Part shown: piece after piece, positions 50,041 through 57,039 of the stretch | How positions within the stretch are numbered: the first letter of the stretch is position 1 | How the letters are laid out: every line of letters starts with the position of its first letter | Source of the DNA: Hungatella_A sp034142505 | GTDB lineage: Bacteria; Bacillota; Clostridia; Lachnospirales; Lachnospiraceae | Direction: 5' to 3' | DNA: 64,000 nucleotides | Assembly: GCA_034142505.1 (NCBI GenBank) | Contig: JAWZDV010000087.1 | Location: forward strand, 3,569-67,568 | Translations under genes and position numbers: made by a program | The notes under the pieces: model-generated | Seen by the model: only the letters and a program-made list of their open reading frames with translations | Databases searched by the model: none | What the model was told of the DNA's origin: nothing

Positions 50041-50994
50041 TCAATACCCCTGCGTCAAATCCACTGGATTTTTCATGGAAGCAATATCCGGATACAGGGA
50101 CAGGTTGTGACAGAGAATCTCCATCATCCGCGGCATGTAGGACGCCTGCCTGTCACCTGCAATGTGGGGTGTGATCATCACGTTGTCCATGGTCCACAGC
50201 GGGCTGTCGGCCGGAAGCGGTTCCGTCTCCATCACATCGAGAATGGCCCCCGCCAGCTTTTTCTGTCTCAGCGCCACGATGAGATCTTCTTCCTTTACAA
50301 TCGGCCCTCTTCCCACATTCATGAAAACCGCCGTCTCCTTCATCCAGTCAAATACCTCGCCGGAAAACAGATGATACGTCTCCTCCGTAAGCGGCATGCA
50401 GATCACCACAAAATCGCAGACCGCCAGAAACTCTTTCAGCTCTGCCGTCACAAAAGCCCCATCCAGCCACTCACAGTCCACCTTCCCCCGGTCCAGACCA
50501 TAGACCAGCATGTCAAATGCTTTCGCCCGCTTTGCCGTCTCCCGTCCCACCATGCCCATTCCGAGAATGCCCAGGGACTTCCCCGCCAGCTCATCCAGCC
50601 GCGTCACCATGTCCCACCGTTTCTCTTGATAAGCCTTATAGAAGGCCGCCTGGTTCCGGACCACATTGAGCATCATATTCATCACATATTCCGCAATCGT
50701 AATCGAGTTGATCCCCCGGGAATTGGTCACCGCGACGCCCATCTCATAAAGCAGCTGTTTGGGCATGGCGTCAATGCCCGCCTGGCCGCTGTGAATCCAC
50801 CGAAGCGATGTCATCCGGCGGACGATTTCCTCTGTCATCCCATTTCCGTAGGTCAATAAAATCTCCACTCCGGCCAGTTCCTCACCGTCAAGCTCCGTAA
50901 GCGCCCCCACATGCTGTACCGGAAGCTGCGGCAGCCGCTCCGCCAGCATGTTCCGGTACTTCTCTCCTAACTCCAATGTCGATACAATCTTCAT
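50041..50994 (-). CDS. D-isomer-specific 2-hydroxyacid dehydrogenase
   Basis: A 317-residue NAD(P)-dependent reductase. The nucleotide-binding motif is SLGILGMGMVGRETAKRAKAF (about residues 140-160). The catalytic triad is visible: Arg in FMNVGRGPIV, Glu in DVMETEPLP, and His in MITPHIAGDRQASY. ITIAEYVMNMMLNVVRNQAAF is the usual helix before the Rossmann domain. The start has GAGGAGG. It is the last metabolic gene after the ABC permeases, followed directly by an AEC carrier, so it probably processes a 2-oxo or 2-hydroxy acid linked to the imported compound. Confidence 0.9.
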   Translation of the reverse strand: MKIVSTLELGEKYRNMLAERLPQLPVQHVGALTELDGEELAGVEILLTYGNGMTEEIVRRMTSLRWIHSGQAGIDAMPKQLLYEMGVAVTNSRGINSITIAEYVMNMMLNVVRNQAAFYKAYQEKRWDMVTRLDELAGKSLGILGMGMVGRETAKRAKAFDMLVYGLDRGKVDCEWLDGAFVTAELKEFLAVCDFVVICMPLTEETYHLFSGEVFDWMKETAVFMNVGRGPIVKEEDLIVALRQKKLAGAILDVMETEPLPADSPLWTMDNVMITPHIAGDRQASYMPRMMEILCHNLSLYPDIASMKNPVDLTQGY

Positions 50995-51007
50995 CTATAA
51001 ACCTCCT

Positions 51008-51838
51008 CTACCCCTTCACTCCGCCGCTCCCCAAGCCGGCAATAAAATGCTTCTGCGCGCAGATAAAAAACAGAATAATCGGGATTGCCGAGATCGTCAG
51101 CCCGGCCAAAAGCACCGACCACTCCGCATGCATTTCCCCCTGAAACGCCATCAGGCCGATGGGAATCGTCTTGCGTTTATCATTGTTAATAAAAATCAGT
51201 GCAAACGAAAACTCATTCCACGCGTAAAATGCCGTCAGCACAAGACTCGTCATGAGAATCGGTTTGCTCACCGGCAGAAAGACCGATTTCAAAATCTGGA
51301 AACTGTTACAGCCGTCAATCTTGGCCGCGTCGATATAAGCGTGGTCAATCTCCTTAAAGGAATTGTACATCAGCATAAAGGACATCGGCATCTGGTACGC
51401 CGTGTAGACCAGAATCAGGGACAGCAGCGTGTCATAGAGATGCAGATGCTGAATCTCCTGGTACAGCGGAATCAGACTGACAATCGGCGAAAACATAAGC
51501 CCCCCGATGGCCAGCGCGTGAAACAGCCGCCGCCCTGCAAATGTAAACGTGGACACCGCGTAAGCATAACAGCAGCAAAGCGCCACATTCAGTCCGCAGA
51601 CGGACACCGTCACCACCAGACTGTTTAAGAAATATTTGGAAATGCCGCTGCTCCAGGCAGTCATGTAGTTTTCCACCAGCCATTTCTTAGGAAGCCCCCA
51701 TAAATTGGCAAAGATCTCGTTGGTGGACTTAAACGAGCTGACCACCATCCAGATAACCGGGATCACAATCAGGACGAAAAAGATTCCGGGAATGATCCAC
51801 AAAACCACTTCTCCAAGGATTTTCTTCGCTTTACTCAC
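51008..51838 (-). CDS. Carbohydrate ABC transporter permease (MalG type)
   Basis: A 276-residue permease starting at the GTG at 51836-51838 (reads VSKAKKILGEVVLW), with AAGGAGG 9 bases upstream; this GTG overlaps the previous permease stop by 4 bp. Six helices and the EAA motif (EIDHAYIDAAKIDGCNSFQILKSVFLPVSKPILMTSLVLTAFYAWNEFSFALIF) are clear. It partners with the MalF-type permease. No ATPase gene is in the operon, so a shared multi-sugar ATPase must serve it. Confidence 0.94.
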   Translation of the reverse strand: MSKAKKILGEVVLWIIPGIFFVLIVIPVIWMVVSSFKSTNEIFANLWGLPKKWLVENYMTAWSSGISKYFLNSLVVTVSVCGLNVALCCCYAYAVSTFTFAGRRLFHALAIGGLMFSPIVSLIPLYQEIQHLHLYDTLLSLILVYTAYQMPMSFMLMYNSFKEIDHAYIDAAKIDGCNSFQILKSVFLPVSKPILMTSLVLTAFYAWNEFSFALIFINNDKRKTIPIGLMAFQGEMHAEWSVLLAGLTISAIPIILFFICAQKHFIAGLGSGGVKG

Positions 51839-52719
51839 CGTCTTCTCCCTCCTTTTTTCACCTGGAATAATCCGGTCTGGAAGCCGGACAGCAGCATGGA
51901 ACAAAGCAGAATCACATTGCCGAATGCCGACGCGTATCCGATATTTCCGTGGACGAAAGCATTTTTATACATGATCGTACTTAAGACCTCGCTGGTCCCG
52001 TAGGGTCCCCCGTTGGTGATAATATAAACCTCATTGAACACTAAGAATCCGCCTGAGATGGTGATAATCATCGTCATCAGAATGGTATCCTTAATTAACG
52101 GAACCGTCACGTGCAGAAACATCTTCAGACGGCTGGCTCCGTCCAGGGAAGCTGCTTCGTAAAGCTCCGGTGGAATCCTCTGAATCGCCACGATTAAAAG
52201 CATCATCGTGTAACCGATACTCTTCCACTGGGACACGGCGATCACCGCATAGATGGCGGTTTTTTCATTACCCAGCCAGCCGGCCGCCAGATGGTCGAGA
52301 TGCACCGTCCGCAAAAAACCGTTTAACAGCCCCTGCGGTTCATAGATAAAGGTAAACAAAAGCCCGATTACCGTCAAAGAAATCAGGGATGGGATGAAAA
52401 AAGTGGTCCGAAAGACCGCCGACAGCCGTCTGGATTTCATATTTTCCAGAATCGCAGCCAGAATCATGGCAAATCCCACCTGAAAGAGAAGTGATATGAC
52501 AATATACCGGATATTATTTTTTAATGCAACCCAAAACGCACTGTCCCCCAACAGCTTTTCGTAATTGCGAAGTCCAATCCATTTTTTAGTACCCGAAAAA
52601 ATATCCCATTTTAGAAAACTGTAAATGATATTCTGTACAATCGGGTAATAGACAAATGTGAGCAGAATCAGAAGCCCGGGGAGAATGTAAAGGTATGGGG
52701 CTATTTTTTTCTTCTTCAT
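51835..52719 (-). CDS. Carbohydrate ABC transporter permease (MalF type)
   Basis: A 294-residue permease from MKKKKIAPYLYILPGLLILL; the start at 52717-52719 has GGAGGG upstream. Six membrane helices and the EAA loop are visible (IPPELYEAASLDGASRLKMFLHVTVPLIKDTILMTMIITISGGFLVFNEVYIITNGGPYGTSEVLSTIMYKNAF). The last motif is the usual TNGGP ending of UgpA/MalF permeases. It lies 110 bp after the binding-protein gene. Confidence 0.94.
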   Translation of the reverse strand: MKKKKIAPYLYILPGLLILLTFVYYPIVQNIIYSFLKWDIFSGTKKWIGLRNYEKLLGDSAFWVALKNNIRYIVISLLFQVGFAMILAAILENMKSRRLSAVFRTTFFIPSLISLTVIGLLFTFIYEPQGLLNGFLRTVHLDHLAAGWLGNEKTAIYAVIAVSQWKSIGYTMMLLIVAIQRIPPELYEAASLDGASRLKMFLHVTVPLIKDTILMTMIITISGGFLVFNEVYIITNGGPYGTSEVLSTIMYKNAFVHGNIGYASAFGNVILLCSMLLSGFQTGLFQVKKGGRRR

Positions 52720-52829
52720 TAAAACCCTCCATCGTGACAATGAAGTGCCGGTTTGACAGCTGCCCCATTGCCGGGAGTGATGGCCGCCGCCAGACTCACC
52801 CGGTTTGCGGCGGCCATACTCCTTCTTTT

Positions 52830-54182
52830 TTACTGGTCCGCTTTTACTTCTTCCGCTTTTTTCTGTACGTCCGCCATCACAGCCTCCGCGGTCTTATTGC
52901 CGCCGGTCATAGCCTGGATTCCGGCCATATAGGAAGCCGCCACCTCGCTGTCCATGGCATTGTCCAGCCATAAGTTGATGCTGCTGGCCTTTCTGATGGT
53001 ATCGGCGATCTCCACCAGTTTTTCGTCCGCTGTCTCTGTGGTGATAGCCCCCTCCACACAGCTGATCATCTTCGTATCCTTTACCATCTTGGATGCCATG
53101 TCCACGGAGGTCAGATACTGGAGGAATTTCACCGCCTCCTCCGGATGCTTCGTCTGGGCGGACACCATCAGCCCCTGAGGCGCTCCTGTCAACGCGTTCT
53201 GGTCTCCCTTTCCCTCGGCAATATCTGGAAAATCAAACCAGGACCAGTCAAACTCCGCCGGCGCGATATACTGAACCTGATTGAACTGCTCATAGTAAAT
53301 AGCCGCCTTGCCGGTGATAAAATCGCTGATTCCCGTGTCATAGGAAGTGGAATTAAACTCCGGTGTGAAGTAGGGAGTCAGCTCCATCAGCCGGTTTAAA
53401 GCCTCTATGTAAGCCGGATCGGAGAAATCGCCCTCCAGCGCATAGTCCTTTTCCAAAACCTCCGCGCCAACCATCCGCTGGTTCAGCGTCGTCATGTAGT
53501 GGCCGGTAGCCCAGTCCTCCTGATTCCCCAGAGAGATTGGAATATAGCTGGTCCCCTTCAGGGTCTCCAGCACCGTCATAAATTCCTCCCAGTTTTCCGG
53601 TACCTCCAGATTCAATTCTTTGAAAATGTCTTTGTTATAATAAAATGTTTTCCCGTCCATAATCAACGGAATCCCGTAGATCTTATCGTCAAAGGTAAAC
53701 GGTCCGAACTGGTTGGCAATGATATGGTCCGACCATTCCGTGTTGTCCTTCACATAACCGGTCAAATCCAGAGCCCGGCCTCCTTTGGCGAAATTCTCCG
53801 CATACACGCCGCTCCATGCAAAATAGATATCCGGCGCGTCGTTGCTGGCCAGCTTCACATTGATTTCCTGTTTGTAATTGGCGTTATCCGCGCTGCTCAG
53901 CTCCACCGTGATGTCAGGATTCTCCTCGTGGAAAGCGGCTGCCGCCTGCTCAAAAAATTCCTTGCTGGCCCCATCCGAGAATCTGGTAAACATAGTAATC
54001 GTTACGGCCTCACCGGAAGCTTCCCCTTTAGCTCCCTCCGACGTCTTGCCTGCCGCCGTATCCGCGGTCTTTTCCGCTGCCTCCCTGTTCGTCTCCGTCG
54101 CGGTCCCCCCACCGCATCCGCCGAGCATTCCAGCCACCATCGCCACTGCCAACAGACTGCCAATCATGTTCTTCAATTTCAT
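52830..54182 (-). CDS. Sugar ABC transporter substrate-binding lipoprotein (family 1)
   Basis: A 450-residue extracellular solute-binding protein with AAAAGGAGG upstream. The signal MKLKNMIGSLLAVAMVAGML ends in the lipobox LGGCGGG. After a Ala/Glu/Lys-rich linker, the family-1 fold follows (ITMFTRFSDGASKEFFEQAAAAFHEENPDITVELSS, PDIYFAWSGVYAENFAKGGRALDLTGYVK, YGIPLIMDGKTFYYNKDIFKELNLEVPENWEEFM). Genomic context suggests it captures fructosamines such as fructose-amino acids. The binding pocket is not resolved here. Confidence 0.92.
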   Translation of the reverse strand: MKLKNMIGSLLAVAMVAGMLGGCGGGTATETNREAAEKTADTAAGKTSEGAKGEASGEAVTITMFTRFSDGASKEFFEQAAAAFHEENPDITVELSSADNANYKQEINVKLASNDAPDIYFAWSGVYAENFAKGGRALDLTGYVKDNTEWSDHIIANQFGPFTFDDKIYGIPLIMDGKTFYYNKDIFKELNLEVPENWEEFMTVLETLKGTSYIPISLGNQEDWATGHYMTTLNQRMVGAEVLEKDYALEGDFSDPAYIEALNRLMELTPYFTPEFNSTSYDTGISDFITGKAAIYYEQFNQVQYIAPAEFDWSWFDFPDIAEGKGDQNALTGAPQGLMVSAQTKHPEEAVKFLQYLTSVDMASKMVKDTKMISCVEGAITTETADEKLVEIADTIRKASSINLWLDNAMDSEVAASYMAGIQAMTGGNKTAEAVMADVQKKAEEVKADQ

Positions 54183-54245
54183 AGTTTTCCTCCTTTTGCC
54201 CCTTTATGCCTTCTTTGTTTTTAATACCTATGTGTTCTGCTCCGT

Positions 54246-55232
54246 TTAATACTCTACGATATGCATATATCTCCTGATATCCAGCGAATGCTTCCTCACA
54301 TCCGCAATGGTCTGGGCGTACATCCGGCAGATATTGTTGATCACAAGCGGAGCCAGATATCCTCTCCACGCCTCGTCAATTCCCGTAAAATCAACCTCTG
54401 CCATATCAATCCGGAAGACCCGGTCCGTATAAGTGGTTAAAAACTTAAGCGCTCTCTCCTCCAGAAAACGGGTCTGGTCCAGTCCCATCAGGAGAACCAC
54501 CGGACTGTCCTTCTCGATGATTTCAAATGGCCCGTGGAAGAACTCTCCCGCATGAATCGGAATGGCGTTGATCCACTGCATTTCCATCAGATAACAGTTA
54601 CAGAATACGTAGGACTGGGAATAATCGCTTCCGCTGGCCAGAGAATAGATCACCCGGTCATCCCTGCAGGACTTGGCAAATGCTTCCGCCTGCGGCCGGT
54701 ACTGCTCCTTCGCCCGGCCGATCACCGCGGTGAGCCGTTCCAGATTTGCCGCCATATCATCGAAGATGGCAAGATCCTCCTGCTGGTCTAAGATTCCGGC
54801 CGTCAGCAGATACATCACGCCGTAGCTGGTATCGATGGCATCCGCCGTCCCGTAATACCCGTACCGCACGTAGAATTCTCCCTCCTGCTCCAGCGGGGTA
54901 TTCTCCTCCATGGCAATAGTGATCACCGTCGCCCCCTTCTTTCTGGCGTACGCCGCCGCCGCCACGGTCTCCGGCGTTTTCCCCTCCTGGGAACAGAGAA
55001 TCACCACGGATTCCTCTCCAAGAGCCGGCTGGTTCCGGTAGATAAATTCATTGGAATTGAGACTCTGGGCCGCCAGCCGCCTCGCCATCGTATCCACCAG
55101 AAACTGGCTTGGCTGCATAAGCGCCGATGACCCCCCGCAGGCCACAACATAGAGATTCTTGAATCTCCTCCCTTTGATTCCCTCCAATACCTCTTTGACG
55201 CCGGGTAAAACCTTCACTTCCGGATAGTTCAT
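54246..55232 (-). CDS. frlB: Fructosamine deglycase-like SIS domain protein (FrlB type)
   Basis: A 328-residue SIS-domain protein. The first domain has LYVVACGGSSALMQPSQFL and VVILCSQEGKTPETVAAAAYARKKGATVITIAME. The second has the FrlB-like block IPIHAGEFFHGPFEIIEKDSPVVLLMGLDQTRFLEERALKFL, with catalytic-type Glu and His, and it ends RRYMHIVEY, close to the VEY end of E. coli FrlB. FrlB cleaves 6-phospho-fructosamines to glucose-6-phosphate plus amine. It lies downstream of FrlD-like kinase and regulator genes and upstream of the sugar importer. An operator palindrome lies 42 bp before its start. Confidence 0.82.
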   Translation of the reverse strand: MNYPEVKVLPGVKEVLEGIKGRRFKNLYVVACGGSSALMQPSQFLVDTMARRLAAQSLNSNEFIYRNQPALGEESVVILCSQEGKTPETVAAAAYARKKGATVITIAMEENTPLEQEGEFYVRYGYYGTADAIDTSYGVMYLLTAGILDQQEDLAIFDDMAANLERLTAVIGRAKEQYRPQAEAFAKSCRDDRVIYSLASGSDYSQSYVFCNCYLMEMQWINAIPIHAGEFFHGPFEIIEKDSPVVLLMGLDQTRFLEERALKFLTTYTDRVFRIDMAEVDFTGIDEAWRGYLAPLVINNICRMYAQTIADVRKHSLDIRRYMHIVEY

Positions 55233-55273
55233 GATGCTGCTCTCCTTTTCTCTTTTCTTTTTACTGGTCTAAC

Positions 55274-55284
55274 TGGTACTACCA
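55274..55284 (-). promoter_or_regulatory. Operator palindrome before frlB (TGGTACTACCA)
   Basis: The perfect 11-bp palindrome TGGTACTACCA lies in the 86-bp spacer between the regulator stop and frlB, and recurs at 56827-56837 before frlD. It fits the TGGTnnnnACCA-like sites of FadR-type GntR repressors. The upstream gene here is that type of regulator. Confidence 0.7.
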
Positions 55285-55318
55285 TTTAGATTGAAAAATC
55301 AATCAGCTGCTCTCTTTT

Positions 55319-55993
55319 CTATTGATTGATTCTTCCATCCAGGATGTCTTTGATATTAAAATGCTTCCGGCCGACACTCTTCGCGGTTTCCACATCCCGC
55401 TCTTTGATCGCGTCAATGATGGCCCGGTGCTCTCTCTGGCCGGAGTTCACGCGGCTGGGATACAGCTCGGTGATACGGAACAGTTTTTTGTCGGTCAAAT
55501 TGTACAACGCGCTGATCAGCACCGGAAACACACTGTTGTGGGTGCTGTCGGCCAGCTGGATATGAAACCGGATATCCCCGCTGTTGTACTTCTTGGGATT
55601 GCTCTTGCTGGCCTCCATCTCCTCATAAATGGTCTCCAGCTGCCGGATATCCTCCTGTGTGGCCCGCTCCACCGCTTTTTCGAAAACGGCCAGCTCCACA
55701 GCTTCCCGGACTTCCTCAATATCGGAAAGACTGTTCACATTTTCAAACAGAATACTCTCCAACTGGCTGACTAACTTTTCGTTCTGCTTATCCGCAACGT
55801 AAGCGCCTCTGCCCGAATGGATCTCGATAATTCCCTTCTCGCTCAAAACACGGAGCGCTTCCCGGAGCACATTGCGGCTGACGCCGTATTCCTCCGCCAT
55901 GGTCCGCTCCGACGGCAGCTTTGCGCCTACCGGCAGATCGTGAATCTTCTCCTCCAACTGTTCAGAGATGTCGTTATACAAAAAATTAGACAT
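55319..55993 (-). CDS. GntR-family (FadR subfamily) transcriptional regulator
   Basis: A 224-residue regulator from MSNFLYNDISEQLEEKIHDLPVG, start 55991-55993, with GGGAG 9 bases upstream and 8 bp overlap with the kinase gene. The N-terminal winged helix is GAKLPSERTMAEEYGVSRNVLREALRVLSEKGIIEIHSGRGAYV (residues about 23-66). The C-terminal FCD domain has metal-site acidic and His residues (DIRFHIQLADSTHNSVF, REHRAIIDAIKERD, GRKHFN). It likely responds to a fructosamine-type ligand and binds the two TGGTACTACCA sites flanking its own gene. Confidence 0.92.
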   Translation of the reverse strand: MSNFLYNDISEQLEEKIHDLPVGAKLPSERTMAEEYGVSRNVLREALRVLSEKGIIEIHSGRGAYVADKQNEKLVSQLESILFENVNSLSDIEEVREAVELAVFEKAVERATQEDIRQLETIYEEMEASKSNPKKYNSGDIRFHIQLADSTHNSVFPVLISALYNLTDKKLFRITELYPSRVNSGQREHRAIIDAIKERDVETAKSVGRKHFNIKDILDGRINQ

Positions 55994-56801
55994 GAACCTG
56001 CTCTCCCTTACCTTCATTTAGCCGGACTGCCCCGAAATAGGAGATCGTCTCCTCCGCGCGGGCCGCTCCGCAGTCCAGGCACTCCTTCACATCTTTTCCC
56101 TGGGCATGGGCATAGAGGAAACCGGCGATAAAGGAATCTCCGGCCCCGATGGTATCCACCACCTCCACCCGGTTTCCCGGCTTCCGGATAAATTCCCTGC
56201 CCGTAAATGCCAGACTGCCCTCGGCGCCCAGCATAGCCACCGCACACGGCGTTCCCTGGCGGTAAGCGTCCGCCAAGTAATCCCGGATATAGGAATCGTC
56301 CCTCTCATAGGAAAAAAATGAAAAATCTGCTAGCTTTAATATAGCATTTCTGGCAGGAAGCGTCAATTTATTTGCGAAATCATAGCAGATTCTGACCTCC
56401 CCGGATAGCTTAGGCAGAAGCGCTTCCACCTTCCCGTACACGGAGGTGTGAAGGTAATCGTGGGACCGGATAAACGCAATGTCCTCTCCATCCGGCTGAA
56501 AGTCTCCCAGCACGCCCTCGTCATATGCAAGAAAATGCCGCTCGTGGCCCGCCAGTTCCAGCCTGGTCACTGCCGTCTTCCCCTTCAGCGTGTGAAGATG
56601 GGAGATGTCGACGCCGGCCTTCGTCAGGGTTTCCTTTAAAAAGTCCCCCGCTCCATCCTCCCCCACCGCCCCGGAATAGGAGGACTGCCCGCCCAACTGG
56701 CTTAAGTAGACGGAGACGTTGAAAGAACAGCCCCCGGCACACTGCCTTCCGTCCTTTTCGTAGTAATCGACGCAGTTGTCGCCGACTGCAATAAACTTCA
56801 T
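55986..56801 (-). CDS. frlD: Fructosamine 6-kinase-like PfkB family kinase (FrlD type)
   Basis: A 271-residue ribokinase-fold kinase. It opens MKFIAVGDNCVDYYEKDG, closely matching the GDNCVD start of E. coli FrlD, with CAGGCSFNVSVYLSQLGG, SYSGAVGEDGAGDFL and AGVDISHLHTLKGKTAVTRLEL. The C-terminal PfkB signature VVDTIGAGDSFIAGFLYAH holds the catalytic Asp. FrlD phosphorylates fructose-lysine and similar fructosamines at O6. It is the first gene of the operon, behind a good sigma-A promoter with a palindrome just downstream of the -10. Kinase plus SIS deglycase plus importer make the fructosamine role likely; the exact amino acid is open. Confidence 0.82.
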   Translation of the reverse strand: MKFIAVGDNCVDYYEKDGRQCAGGCSFNVSVYLSQLGGQSSYSGAVGEDGAGDFLKETLTKAGVDISHLHTLKGKTAVTRLELAGHERHFLAYDEGVLGDFQPDGEDIAFIRSHDYLHTSVYGKVEALLPKLSGEVRICYDFANKLTLPARNAILKLADFSFFSYERDDSYIRDYLADAYRQGTPCAVAMLGAEGSLAFTGREFIRKPGNRVEVVDTIGAGDSFIAGFLYAHAQGKDVKECLDCGAARAEETISYFGAVRLNEGKGEQVHV

Positions 56802-56826
56802 TGTTCATTTCCTTTCTTTTTGTTAT

Positions 56827-56837
56827 TGGTACTACCA
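56827..56837 (-). promoter_or_regulatory. Operator palindrome before frlD (TGGTACTACCA)
   Basis: An identical copy of the 55274-55284 palindrome, placed between the -10 box and the frlD start. A wider inverted repeat, ATTGGTA to TACCAAT, surrounds it at about 56825-56848. Binding there would block transcription, as expected for a repressor. Confidence 0.72.
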
Positions 56838-56848
56838 GTAATACCAAT

Positions 56849-56878
56849 ATTATAAATCAGGTGAGTGGACTACGTCAA
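56849..56878 (-). promoter_or_regulatory. Sigma-A promoter of the frl operon
   Basis: Minus strand: TTGACG (56873-56878), an 18-bp spacer, and a perfect TATAAT (56849-56854). The transcript should begin near 56842, directly at the operator palindrome, about 40 bp before the frlD ATG. Confidence 0.78.
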
Positions 56879-56965
56879 TAATAATTTATTATTTAACAAT
56901 AAAAGTCTTTTCTGACATAAAAACAAGAACGTGAGTCCATTCAGACTCACGCCCGCTTTACCTAA

Positions 56966-57016
56966 AAAATGCATGGACCATGGTACGTGTTCCCTGTACC
57001 ATGGTCCATGCATTTT
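56966..57016. terminator. 21-bp perfect hairpin after lysS, bidirectional terminator
   Basis: Arms at 56966-56986 and 56996-57016 are perfect complements over 21 bp around a 9-base loop, with a T run on the minus side (TTTTTTAGG) and TTTTATATTTT on the plus side. It ends lysS. A further small hairpin, GTGAGTC/GACTCAC, lies at 56934-56950. The rest of 56851-56965 holds the frlD promoter and AT-rich DNA. Confidence 0.88.
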
Positions 57017-57039
57017 ATATTTTATTATCTTTACCTAAA

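Noticed and set aside
56934..56950. Short GTGAGTC/GACTCAC hairpin as a separate terminator
   Set aside because: No T tail and the neighbouring 21-bp hairpin explains termination.
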